Of a stretch of DNA of 64,000 nucleotides, positions 54,049 to 62,692 are shown one piece after another. The stretch spans positions 92,732-156,731 of the forward strand of contig NZ_MRYI01000016.1 of assembly GCF_002260525.1 (NCBI RefSeq), written 5' to 3'. Position 1 is the stretch's first letter; the number at the start of each line of letters is the position of its first letter. Source of the DNA: Hahella sp. CCB-MM4 (GTDB lineage: Bacteria; Pseudomonadota; Gammaproteobacteria; Pseudomonadales; Oleiphilaceae). The notes beneath the pieces are model-generated. The model was not told the origin of the DNA and made no database searches. It was given only the letters and a program-made list of their open reading frames with translations. The translations under genes and the position numbers were made by a program.

Positions 54049-54761
54049 GCCAGTGCCTCACCAGTGAATCGATAACCGCTGCCCCATACTGTCGTGATAA
54101 ACATCCGCTTGGATTTCATCTTGAGCTTCTGCCGCAAGCGGCTGACCGTAATATCCACAGATCTTGAGAAGAGTTCCACCTCCGTGCCCCGGAGCTCATT
54201 CATAATGTCATCCCGGGAAAACACCTTACCGGGAGAGGAAGCAAAGAGATGTAACAGGCGAAACTCCGACGTGGTGAGCTTCACAGGAAGACCTTCCACC
54301 GCGACTTCCTGAGTAAGGGGCTGAATGGTGATTCCTTTGAACTTCAATGTCTGATCTGGGTTTTTAGAGTCATTGCGTTCTGCCGCCCGTCCGAGTCTGC
54401 GAATAATGGTTTGAATCCGCGCCACCAGCTCCCGAGGTTCGAAAGGCTTGGGAAGATAATCATCGGCACCAAGTTCCAGTCCTACTACACGATCGGTAAC
54501 ATCCCCCCTGGCTGTGAGCATGATGATCGGTATATCCCACTTTTCGCGTATGCGACGACACACCTGAAAACCATCTTCTTCGGGCAGCATGATATCGAGA
54601 ATGATCGCATCCAGTGGCTGCTCTCCGGCCATCTGCTCATTAATCTTCCTATAGGCATCAGAAGGTGCGGCCGCATGCAGCATCTGCCATTGATAGCCGT
54701 CCAGGTATTGCTTCAGCAACCTGGCCAGATTGATATCGTCGTCGATTAAAAGCACGTTCAT
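54045..54761 (-). CDS. CpxR-like OmpR-family response regulator
   Basis: 238 aa. Receiver domain (VLLIDDDINLARLL; acceptor Asp in ILDIMLPEEDG; LTARGDVTDRVVGLELGADDYLPKPFEPREL). The C-terminal winged helix follows (LTTSEFRLLHLFASSPGKVFSRDDIM; VDITVSRLRQKL). It should be phosphorylated by the kinase encoded next to it. A 212-bp divergent region separates it from the CpxP-like gene. Confidence 0.93.
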   Translation of the reverse strand: MNVLLIDDDINLARLLKQYLDGYQWQMLHAAAPSDAYRKINEQMAGEQPLDAIILDIMLPEEDGFQVCRRIREKWDIPIIMLTARGDVTDRVVGLELGADDYLPKPFEPRELVARIQTIIRRLGRAAERNDSKNPDQTLKFKGITIQPLTQEVAVEGLPVKLTTSEFRLLHLFASSPGKVFSRDDIMNELRGTEVELFSRSVDITVSRLRQKLKMKSKRMFITTVWGSGYRFTGEALA

Positions 54762-54973
54762 GATCGCATCATAGCCAGACTATTTTTCCAGTCCATATCG
54801 GATTCACGTCCAATTTTTATTATTTAATAGAAAAGCGATAAAAAACATAAGGGTAGGGTGTTACAAAGTGATACAGCCTGATACTCCGGTGAAAGGAATC
54901 AGGCACCGATCATTCCTAAGATGGCATCACTGGCTCAACCAGGAGCCGGATTGTTTATTTAAAGGAGATCGTT

Positions 54974-55417
54974 ATGAAACACGTCGCAATGTTGAAGAAA
55001 CCCCTGATCTGGATGTCATCCATCTTTTTTGCTCTTACCCTGGTGGCGTGCCGCCATGGTGAAGAAGGACGAATGGATTATCTGGCAGAAAAAGTCAGTG
55101 ATAAGCTTGAGTTTAACCAACAGCAGGACGAACAATGGAAACAGTTGTTGGGAGACGTCAAACAGATTCGCGATTCTATGCGTGAAAAGCACGAATCCAC
55201 CCGCACCATGGTAATAGAAGAACTGAAATCCGACCAACTTGATGAAGCCAAGCTACTTATGGCCCTGGAGCAACATCAACAAACCATCAATGAAAGTTTC
55301 AGAACACTTCTGCCCAAGATCAACGAACTCCACGCGACCCTGACACCCGAACAGAAAGACAAACTGGTCGCCTGGTTGGAAAAACACCACGAGCGTGGGA
55401 ATGGTTTTATGCATTGA
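54974..55417 (+). CDS. CpxP/Spy-like periplasmic protein
   Basis: 147 aa. Signal with lipobox LVAC (about 26) and a helical body with LTPEQKDKLVAWLEKHHE, the LTxxQ motif of Spy/CpxP. In Enterobacteria such proteins are chaperones that also damp the Cpx kinase. Divergent placement from the regulator is the cpxP-cpxRA arrangement. RBS AAGGAG before ATG. Confidence 0.87.
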   Translation: MKHVAMLKKPLIWMSSIFFALTLVACRHGEEGRMDYLAEKVSDKLEFNQQQDEQWKQLLGDVKQIRDSMREKHESTRTMVIEELKSDQLDEAKLLMALEQHQQTINESFRTLLPKINELHATLTPEQKDKLVAWLEKHHERGNGFMH

Positions 55418-55520
55418 GCCGCTAATCTCAAACCCTTTCCATACGCCTTGCTGCATAGAGCAGGGCGTTTTGTCTCTAAAAGGCTTTCTTTCGGGGGAAG
55501 CTAAAGCATTGAAGTCCTGC

Positions 55521-56297
55521 TTATTCCGAAGCTTTCTCCTGAATCGGGTGATACGCACCAACTGCTGCAGCATCCAATATTTCATCCAGTTTCCCGGATT
55601 GCCGTAACTTTTTCAGCCCCTGATTAAAGGAGTTTAAAAGCTTCTCTGCTATGGGAGAGGCTTTGGATATGAGCATATAATAACTTGTCTCACGAAATGG
55701 ATGGGTGGTGGTGAGAAGGTTGATTTGTTTGGATGGGAAATATCGATTCAGTACTTCATAACCTACTTCCAATTCGATCGGAAATAGATCAATCCGGTCA
55801 GCAAGGAGCAGTTTAAAATTTTGCTCGTCCGAGCGTACGCGGACGACATTAAGCACTTTATCTTTTTCTAATTGGGTGAATTCAGGGCCGTAAAAATAGC
55901 CAATGGTTCCGCCAATTTTATACCCTTTTAATTCTTTCAGTTTTTCCCAGTTGAATGTTTTGTCGCGCCGGTTAAAAAATACTGTTCTGAGTTTTATTAC
56001 AGGGTCGCTATACAGGAAGAAAGCCTCTCGATCGGCGCTGCGGGTCCAAACAATGCTGGCATCCCACCTACCGCTCTTGGAAAACTCTAACGATCGTACC
56101 CACGGGAAGAAACCATACTCGACGTCTAACCCTTCCAGCTTGAGCGCTTCAGTGACGATATGAGAGGCAACACCATAATGGTTATATTGCTCTGACATAT
56201 AAGGTGGCCATTCACCATTGGTAATACGTACTGTTTCAGCCCATGCCGGCGCTAAAGCAAGCGACAGTAAAATCAGGAAAGCTGTAACAGTACGCAT
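55521..56297 (-). CDS. Periplasmic solute-binding protein (family 3), paralog 1
   Basis: 258 aa with signal peptide (LALAPAWAETV). SBP_bac_3 pattern: TNGEWPPYMSEQYNHYGVASHIVTEAL, VEYGFFPWVRSL, and a C-terminal helix NSFNQGLKKLRQSGKLDEIL. No ABC permease or ATPase gene is adjacent, so it may be a sensor or scavenging protein. It is a tandem copy of the next gene. Confidence 0.88.
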   Translation of the reverse strand: MRTVTAFLILLSLALAPAWAETVRITNGEWPPYMSEQYNHYGVASHIVTEALKLEGLDVEYGFFPWVRSLEFSKSGRWDASIVWTRSADREAFFLYSDPVIKLRTVFFNRRDKTFNWEKLKELKGYKIGGTIGYFYGPEFTQLEKDKVLNVVRVRSDEQNFKLLLADRIDLFPIELEVGYEVLNRYFPSKQINLLTTTHPFRETSYYMLISKASPIAEKLLNSFNQGLKKLRQSGKLDEILDAAAVGAYHPIQEKASE

Positions 56298-56334
56298 AGG
56301 TCAATCGCCGCGAAGGTCTCTGTATGCTACCACT

Positions 56335-57111
56335 TCAATTAGGTTTGTATGCACCTTCAACACTATCGCTCATCATCTGATCATAGAGCCCGGAAGCTTT
56401 GATCTTTGCCAGTCCGGCATTGAATTTGTCTATGAGTTCCTTACCTCCAGGGTACTTTTTGGACAGGAGCATATAGTACTCGGTTTCTCTGAAGGGCCTT
56501 GAGTGGGCTATTTTTGCCGCTTGCTCAGGAGGTAATTCGTTGGCAATCAACTCATAACCTACCTGCAGTTCTGAAGGGAACAAATCTATGCGTCCACCGA
56601 CGAGCTTCTTGAGATTAATGAGGTCTGTTTCTACACGGGTGACGTTCAGGCCATGGCTTTCTTCCAGTTTGGTAAACTCGTCCCCGTAGTTATATCCAAT
56701 CGTTGCCCCTATGTTGAATTTTTTGAGATCGGACAGTTGGTTCCAATCAATGGTTCTTCCCTTCACATGGAAAAACACCGACTGAAGTGAAAACACTGGC
56801 TGACTGAAATAAAAGTCAGCCTCCCGCTCGTCGTTGTGTGACCAAACTACGGTAGCAGCCCATTTGTCTCCGTCTTTGGCCAGATTAAAGGCGCGTGCCC
56901 AAGGGAAAAAGCCATATTCCACAGACACTCCCGAAGCTTTAAAGGCTTCTGTCACAATGTGGGATGCCAAACCGAAGTGTTTGTATTTCTCTGAAAGAAA
57001 TGGCGGCCATTCACCATTGGTTATTTTGATAGTTTCAGCGGTCGCTGTAGTGGTAACCAGGTTCATGACGAGTAACAAAGCATAGATAACGATCTTTATC
57101 TTGTTCGACAT
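56335..57111 (-). CDS. Periplasmic solute-binding protein (family 3), paralog 2
   Basis: 258 aa with signal peptide (TTTATAETIK). Same length and motifs as its neighbour: TNGEWPPFLSEKYKHFGLAS, VEYGFFPWARAF, GRIDLFPSELQVGYEL. It starts first and is followed 37 bp later by paralog 1. The pair arose by tandem duplication (about half the residues shared by eye). Ligand unknown. Confidence 0.88.
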   Translation of the reverse strand: MSNKIKIVIYALLLVMNLVTTTATAETIKITNGEWPPFLSEKYKHFGLASHIVTEAFKASGVSVEYGFFPWARAFNLAKDGDKWAATVVWSHNDEREADFYFSQPVFSLQSVFFHVKGRTIDWNQLSDLKKFNIGATIGYNYGDEFTKLEESHGLNVTRVETDLINLKKLVGGRIDLFPSELQVGYELIANELPPEQAAKIAHSRPFRETEYYMLLSKKYPGGKELIDKFNAGLAKIKASGLYDQMMSDSVEGAYKPN

Positions 57112-57319
57112 TGTTCAGCCCCATTATGATGAGTGGCTCTGAATAAGCGCCTTCTTGATGACAGAATTTCCTAACCTTAGGAACATCAACTCCTTTGATG
57201 TGGTTAATATTTGATCAGTATAGACGATATTTTGTCGCCACAATGATGCGTGGGCTCCTTCATTGTCGGAGGTGTATTTATAATGTTGCTTCGGTTTCAA
57301 TAATTAGGGCCAGGGTTTA

Positions 57320-57844
57320 ATGATTCTCGCAGTAGATGTTCAATACTCAAACGACACTGCATTTGTCGCAGGGGTGATGTTTAGCGACTGGAGGGCTGAA
57401 TCTCCTGGTAAAGAATACGTCAGCGTCCTCCACCAGATTGAGGACTACGAACCCGGCAAATTCTATAAGAGAGAGCTACCTTGTATTCTCAAATTGCTCG
57501 AAGAGCATGATCTCCATCCTGCAACGATCGTTGTGGACGGTTATGTCTTTCTAGACGGCTACCAGCGGCCAGGATTGGGAAAGTACCTTTTCGATTCGCT
57601 GAACGGGCAAGTTGAAGTGATTGGAGTTGCTAAAAAAGCTTTTGCCGGTATTGGTCAGGAGCATGAAATATATCGGGGTGAAAGCAGCAAACCTCTTTAT
57701 GTCACGACGTCTGGAGAATTGAATGCTGCTAAAGAAAAAATTTCTCTGATGTTTGGCCAGAATCGAATTCCAGTACTTTTGAAACGGGTTGACCAGTTGT
57801 GTCGGGCTGCTGCACAGGAGCAAACGTTTGGAGAGTCCCGTTGA
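57320..57844 (+). CDS. nfi: Endonuclease V-family protein
   Basis: 174 aa, shorter than the usual 220-240. Family motifs: first catalytic Asp in AVDVQY, Glu in YKRELPCIL, VVDGYVFLDGYQRPGLGKYLF with the second Asp, and VIGVAKKAF. EndoV cuts DNA or RNA next to inosine. The N-terminal helix before the AVDVQY strand is missing, as in a short subfamily; catalytic residues are present. Confidence 0.82.
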   Translation: MILAVDVQYSNDTAFVAGVMFSDWRAESPGKEYVSVLHQIEDYEPGKFYKRELPCILKLLEEHDLHPATIVVDGYVFLDGYQRPGLGKYLFDSLNGQVEVIGVAKKAFAGIGQEHEIYRGESSKPLYVTTSGELNAAKEKISLMFGQNRIPVLLKRVDQLCRAAAQEQTFGESR

Positions 57845-58014
57845 GATGCAAACTTTCCAAACAACAACCTATCTATAGGGCTGGGCTAGTTCCCATTGGC
57901 ACTCTGTATCAGATTAGCCAATTCATTTATTAGGAAGTGAGAGAGGCTATAAAAAAGTCTTTTCTTCAGAAATACTGCCTGAATCCAAACAAGGTGCTAC
58001 GGAATACTATCAAG

Positions 58015-58380
58015 ATGAAAGTTCTTTTTGCTGTATTTTCCATACTCTTCTCCCATGCAGTATTTGCCGGAAAATGGGTTGAAGTAAAAGGTGGAGTTGT
58101 GCCTCTGGAAGTGGATACGGCTATTTTGGAGGAAAAGCTCTGGGAGTATGTTGCAGCCCACTCTGATCAAAACTTCCCGCCGTAGGAAAGCTATACCTAC
58201 CAATATCAGGCAATCAATGACCATGAAATCAGAATAAATGCGATGTGTCGTACTAGTAGTGATAGAGATCTTTCTGAAGGGTTTATTGGTTATGCAGACG
58301 GTGGACCATGCTATTTTCGAGCAACCTATGATTTTCAACTAAATGCTTTTGTATGGCTTTTGGTGAATGGAATTGCATAA
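58015..58380 (+). pseudogene. Secreted protein gene broken by an in-frame amber codon
   Basis: From ATG 58015 a signal peptide (FSHAVFAGKW) and 56 codons lead to TAG at 58183-58185. The same frame continues without a stop for 64 more codons to TAA at 58378-58380. The second part reads like one protein (ESYTYQYQAINDHEIRINA; ADGGPCYFRATYDFQL; WLLVNGIA). Whole length would be 121 residues. A point nonsense mutation is the simplest reading; readthrough cannot be excluded. The family is unnamed to me. Confidence 0.8.
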
Positions 58381-58396
58381 ATGCCAGAGGCCCTAG

Positions 58397-58712
58397 GATC
58401 GTCGCAGGAGAAATAATAGACAAATTCGCTGCATGCTAGACAAATAGGGACTTTCGCAATGTTATCCCCAGGTTTGTCCACGAAATTTGTGGATAACGCG
58501 AGCTTAGTATGGGGGAGAATAAAGTAATTATGATGCCCTAATGTGAAGGTTCCGTGGCAAGTTACTCTAATGTGCCTGGTGTATTTTCTCATCCAATGGT
58601 TTATCCAACAGTAGATGGGGTCTGGCCATGGGAGGATACGGCCACTGATGAACCATAAATTGAAGTTGATGGTCGTCAACTCTGATTCCAGAAACATAGG
58701 AAGTTAAAACTA
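58397..58712 (+). repeat. Long dispersed repeat, copy A
   Basis: About 316 bp starting GATCGTCGCAGGAGAAATAA. The 37-bp core at 58461-58497 contains TTATCCCCA, TTGTCCACG and, on the minus strand, a perfect DnaA box TTATCCACA (58488-58496). Core ends form a hairpin. Also holds a 32-bp piece resembling the GH16 gene (58641-58672). It runs directly into a fragment of the HD gene. Confidence 0.85.
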
Positions 58713-58773
58713 ATGAAGAATATAACCGCCGAACTTATATCAACGGCGGAGAACGTGTGGAAAACTCTGCCGA
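58713..58773 (+). pseudogene. Fragment of the HD-domain gene (5' end, 49-bp internal deletion)
   Basis: 61 bp matching the HD gene's first 110 bp (59397-59506) with 49 bp missing after codon 4. The deletion shifts the frame. The same fragment with the same deletion is at 60413-60473. Confidence 0.88.
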
Positions 58774-58790
58774 GAATAAGGATTAGACAA

Positions 58791-59052
58791 AATTGATAGA
58801 AAGGCACATCAGTAATTAGACGCTCACGATCGACCCAGGAGAAATAATAGACAATTTTCCTGCATGCTAGACAAACAGGGGGATTCACGATGTTATCCCC
58901 AGGTTTGTCCACGAAATTTGTGGATAACGCGGGCTTGGTATGGGGGGAGAATAAAATAATTATGATGTTCTAATGTGAAAGTTCCATTGCAAGACACTCT
59001 AATGTGCCCGAAGAGTTTTTTCGTTTCCTCATCCACTGTTTTGTCCAACATT
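58791..59052 (+). repeat. Long dispersed repeat, copy B
   Basis: Starts with header AATTGATAGAAAGGCACATC. Core at 58892-58928, perfect DnaA box on minus at 58919-58927. Ends earlier than A, without the GH16-like and HD-like parts. Confidence 0.83.
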
Positions 59053-59396
59053 ATCAGTAATCAGACACTCACGATCGTCGCAGGAGAAATAATAAACAAT
59101 TTCGCTGCATGCTAGACAAATAGGGCCTTTCACAATGTTATCCCCAAGTTTGTCCACGAAATTTGTGGATAACACGAGCTTAGTATGGGGGGAGAATAAA
59201 GTAATTATGATGCCCTAATGTGAACGTTCCGTTGCAAGATCCTCGAATGCGCCCGAAAATTTTTTTATTTCCCCATCCACTGGTTTATCCAGCATTAGAT
59301 GGGGTCTGGCCATGGGAGGATACGGCCACCGATGAACCATAAATTGAAGTTGATGGTCATCAACGCTGATTCGAGAAACATAGGAAGTTAAAACTA
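59053..59396 (+). repeat. Long dispersed repeat, copy C, abutting the HD gene start
   Basis: Core at 59137-59173, perfect DnaA box on minus at 59164-59172. This copy runs without break into the intact HD gene, so its end includes that gene's leader and ribosome site (AGGAAG). Confidence 0.85.
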
Positions 59397-59978
59397 ATGA
59401 AGAATATAGCCGCCTTATCAGAATTTCTGCTTCAACTGGATGCCTTAAAATCTGTTAACCGCCGAACTTATATCAACGGCGGAGAGCGTGTGGAAAACTC
59501 TGCCGAACACTCCTGGCATTTGGCTATGGCATGCTGGGCATTCGCAGAATATCTGCAGGACGATTTTGATGTTCTGAAGCTTATCAAATTGGCATTGATA
59601 CATGATCTAGGTGAGATCGGTGCGGGAGATACGTTTCTGTATAGTGCCGACAGGGGAGATGCCCATGTTGAGGAAAGAAAGTGTGTAGAAGAACTCGCTT
59701 CAGATCCCGGTAACCCGTTAGGAATGCTCGTAGATCTCTGGGACGAGCAGGAAAATGGAACGAGCAAAGAGGCAAGACTGTTGAAAGTGATCGATCGGCT
59801 TTTACCTTTCCTCCACAATATTTCCAGTGAAGGTCGAGCGTGGCGGGATAATGGTATTTGTAAGAGCCAGGTTTTGAAAATGCATCAGTTTATCGAGTTG
59901 GAATATCCTGAAATCCATCAGTGGTTTCTTTCAAAACTTGAGCATGCAGTAGAACAGGGATGGTTACGGGAAGGTTAG
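59397..59978 (+). CDS. HD-domain phosphohydrolase (YfbR/HDDC2-like)
   Basis: 193 aa. Metal ligands of the HD superfamily: His in ENSAEHSWHLAMACW, HD in LIKLALIHDLGEIGAGD and Asp in LLKVIDRLLPFLHN. The layout matches 5'-deoxynucleotidase-type HDDC2/YfbR proteins, which act on deoxynucleoside monophosphates. Its 5' end occurs twice more nearby as damaged fragments, and long repeats lie on both sides. That is unusual for a housekeeping nucleotidase. Confidence 0.87.
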   Translation: MKNIAALSEFLLQLDALKSVNRRTYINGGERVENSAEHSWHLAMACWAFAEYLQDDFDVLKLIKLALIHDLGEIGAGDTFLYSADRGDAHVEERKCVEELASDPGNPLGMLVDLWDEQENGTSKEARLLKVIDRLLPFLHNISSEGRAWRDNGICKSQVLKMHQFIELEYPEIHQWFLSKLEHAVEQGWLREG

Positions 59979-60057
59979 TTCCCTGTTTCTCATTCTGTTT
60001 CTTCTAGTTTCTTGATCATAAGCAAAGCCTGTTAAAGCATGGAATAAAGAATAACCA

Positions 60058-60412
60058 GAATTGATAGATAGGCACATCAGTAATCAGACATTCACGATCG
60101 TCGCAGGAGAAATAATAGACAAATTCGCTGCATGCTAGACAAATAGGGCCTTTCACGATGTTATCCCCAGGTTTGTCCACGAAATTTGTGGATAACGCGA
60201 GCTTAGTATGGGGGGAGGATAAGCTAATTATGATGTCCTAATGTGAAGGTTCCGTGGCAAGTTACTCTAATGTGCCTGGTGTATTTTCTCATCCGATGGT
60301 TTATCCAACAGTAGATGGGGTCTGGCCATGGGAGGATACGGCCACTGATGAACCATAAATTGAGGTTGATGGTCATCAACTCTGATTCCAGAAACTTAGG
60401 AAGTTAAAACTA
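60058..60412 (+). repeat. Long dispersed repeat, copy D
   Basis: Header from 60058, main body from 60096. Core at 60160-60196, DnaA box on minus at 60187-60195. Closely similar to copy A, including the GH16-like piece, and also runs into a damaged HD fragment. Confidence 0.85.
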
Positions 60413-60473
60413 ATGAAGAATATAACCGCCGAACTTATATCAACGGCGGAGAACGTGTGGAAAACTCTGCCGA
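60413..60473 (+). pseudogene. Second fragment of the HD-domain gene with the same 49-bp deletion
   Basis: 61 bp identical in structure to 58713-58773. The shared deletion shows that both derive from one damaged ancestor, duplicated later. Confidence 0.88.
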
Positions 60474-60490
60474 GAATAAATATTAGCCAA

Positions 60491-60776
60491 AATTGATAGA
60501 AAGGCACATCAGTAATTAGACACTCACGATCGACTCAGGAGAAATAATAGACAATTTTCCTGCATGCTAGACAAATAGGGCCTTTCACAATGTTATCCCC
60601 AGGTTTGTCCACGAAATTTGTGGATAACGCGGGCTTGGTATGGGGGGAGAATAAAGTAATTATGATGTCCTAATGTGAAGGTTCCGTGGCAAGATACTCT
60701 AGTGTGCCCGGTGTGTTTTTTTATTTCCCCATCCACTGGTTTATCCAACAGTAGATGGGGGCTGGCCTTGGGAGGA
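60491..60776 (+). repeat. Long dispersed repeat, copy E
   Basis: Header AATTGATAGAAAGGCACATC as in B. Core at 60592-60628, DnaA box on minus at 60619-60627. Ends just before the 3' side of the GH16 gene. Confidence 0.83.
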
Positions 60777-60857
60777 GCAGACGATAGTTTTTAGAAGCTG
60801 CAGCCAAGTCTGCAAGGCCAGGTAGAGTGGTAGACTCAAAGCATCCATGGGTGTGCT

Positions 60858-62141
60858 TTAGGGTGTCGTATCGGTAAATCCGACACCTTGCTCACGCATA
60901 AGCCTCACTTGATTCTCCACTTCCACAGTACTGAGCAGCCTGGAGTCAATGAAGTAAAGCCAGTCGATATCCTGCTGATAAACACGTTCGGCCGATGAAG
61001 AGATTAATCCGCCATTGATAAACCATAAATTGAAATTGATGGACATGGCGGTTTCGGGATAGTACTTACCACTGTGGCTTGCACGTAGATGTCCATCAAC
61101 ATAGTAACGAACAGTGTCATCATCGACCTGGATCACCAGTGTGTGCCAGCCTGAATGGTCGGTCACCTCCGCGTTGTGAATATTGTCAGCTATCCACGGG
61201 TCGGCCTGATAAGTCTCCCAGGTTGTCATGAACATGGTAGGGCTGGACTGTCCCCAACCGCCATTCCCCAGATATTCAAAATCCATCTCGCTATAAAGCG
61301 GATCCATCGGGTAGTTCAATGAGGTGATGGTGTAGAAGGTTTCGTTGATTTGATCGCCGTCGGGTCCGCTTACGGGAGTATTGCTGAAACGCATGCGCGT
61401 GGCATAGGTGCCTTTGATATGTTTTTTGTTGTGAGTCACTTCTGAGTGTATATTCGGCCCGTTGACCCCCTGACTCGAGGCGCGCATCCGCATCAGAGAA
61501 TTCCCGTTATTATTTTCCGGAACAAAAGTGACATAGTCCGGTGACCATGTTGCTCCGCTGACCCCTGGGCCGCCCCCACCAGACCGAATGCTCCAGTTGT
61601 TGCCCTGCATTTCTGAGCGGTTGCTGTAACTGAAGTCGTCAAACAATACGCCGGAATCAATGGGATCATCCGTAGGAGTATCTGCCTCGACGATTCCATA
61701 GGGTGGAGGGAGTGTTTCACAGGAATTACGACCAACACAATCGGCACCGTTTTGATTTCCCCACCCGACATCAATGTGCGTGCACAAGGGAAACTGGGTT
61801 CCCCACCAATTACAGGACGTTGCATCGGCAGAGGAGCTGCTGGAGTTAATCACGCCATTAGGAGGAGTCAGCGTTGCACAAGTATTGCGGCCCACACAAT
61901 CCACGCCGTTTTGCCAGCCCCAGCCATCTGTTATATGTGTGCAAAGAGCGTATCGGGTTCCATGCCAGTTGCAGGTATCCGCGAGCAAATCGCCAGAGTA
62001 GGTGAGCGCTCCGAGTCCAATAACTCCCAGTATCCTCTTGAGGCAACCTGTGTTTGTAAGATTGAACCAATGTGCATTATTGAGAATGTGAGAGAGAGGG
62101 CTATATATTTTTGTGACGCGTCTGAATGAACTTGATGGCAT
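60858..62141 (-). CDS. Secreted GH16 glycoside hydrolase with two CBM10-like domains
   Basis: 427 aa. A hydrophobic segment (about 36-53) probably ends a long signal region at LLADTC. Two CBM10-like modules follow (about 55-92 and 108-146), each with four Cys and the pattern CNWxGTxxxLCTHI, GWGxQNGxDCVGRNxC. The GH16 domain (about 165-410) carries the catalytic ExDxE as SEMDFEYLG. Target is a beta-glycan such as agar, laminarin or carrageenan; the exact one is not evident. The SINFNLWFING strand is the part echoed in the repeats. Confidence 0.88.
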   Translation of the reverse strand: MPSSSFRRVTKIYSPLSHILNNAHWFNLTNTGCLKRILGVIGLGALTYSGDLLADTCNWHGTRYALCTHITDGWGWQNGVDCVGRNTCATLTPPNGVINSSSSSADATSCNWWGTQFPLCTHIDVGWGNQNGADCVGRNSCETLPPPYGIVEADTPTDDPIDSGVLFDDFSYSNRSEMQGNNWSIRSGGGGPGVSGATWSPDYVTFVPENNNGNSLMRMRASSQGVNGPNIHSEVTHNKKHIKGTYATRMRFSNTPVSGPDGDQINETFYTITSLNYPMDPLYSEMDFEYLGNGGWGQSSPTMFMTTWETYQADPWIADNIHNAEVTDHSGWHTLVIQVDDDTVRYYVDGHLRASHSGKYYPETAMSINFNLWFINGGLISSSAERVYQQDIDWLYFIDSRLLSTVEVENQVRLMREQGVGFTDTTP

Positions 62142-62405
62142 TGGCGGTCCCCTTGAATTGTATTGGATGAACCCGGAGCAGCCGCATACATTGACGATGT
62201 TAAAAGCGACATAGCCAGCCTTTTTGGCTGATAGCTCCGTTAGCTTCTTTTGCTGGGTAACCGGTGGAAGGAGAAAGTTTCACTTGAATGTCGGATTGTC
62301 AGATGTAGGTTTGCTTTAATGGCCAAGCAGCCGATACAGATGCTGTTAATCTGATAGAAGTCCAATATGATATTGAGCTGATCGAGGACTACTTTGAAGG
62401 GTAGG
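62142..62405 (+). other. Intergenic stretch with a possible gene 3' remnant
   Basis: Upstream of the GH16 gene. A short plus-strand frame (62304-62405) ending IELIEDYFEG before TAG resembles the tail of a coding region but has no start or recognisable family. AGCCA/TGGCT hairpin near 62210-62230. Confidence 0.25.
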
Positions 62406-62620
62406 CTCATCAATAATCAGACACTCACGATTGTCTCAGGAGAAATAATAGACAATTTCGCTGCATGGTAGACAAATAGGGCCTTTCACGAAGTTATCCC
62501 CAGGTTTGTCCACGAAATTTGTGGATAACGCGAGCTTGGTATGGGGGAGAATAAAGTAATGATGATGTCCTAATGTGAAAGTTCCATTGCAAGAAACTCA
62601 TATGTGTCCGGTGAATTTTC
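62406..62620 (+). repeat. Long dispersed repeat, copy F
   Basis: Core at 62493-62529, DnaA box on minus at 62520-62528. The copy breaks off just before a hexanucleotide array. Confidence 0.82.
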
Positions 62621-62624
62621 TATA

Positions 62625-62692
62625 TTCCACATCCACATCCACATCCACATCCACATCCACATCCAAATCCAAATCCAAATCCAAATCCACAG
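62625..62692 (+). repeat. Hexanucleotide tandem repeat (CACATC/CAAATC type)
   Basis: About eleven 6-bp units, CCACAT first and CCAAAT later. A spurious reading frame through it gives HIHIHI/QIQIQI. 62693-63091 shows no supported gene. Confidence 0.9.

Noticed and set aside
58335..58697. Minus-strand frame of 120 codons in repeat copy A
   Set aside because: It lies in repeat DNA and the overlap with a pseudogene; the INFNLWFI part is a GH16 echo rather than a gene.
58397..62620. CRISPR array or integron attC array
   Set aside because: Repeats are long and irregularly spaced, no uniform spacers exist, and no GTTRRRY/RYYYAAC core sites or integrase gene are present.
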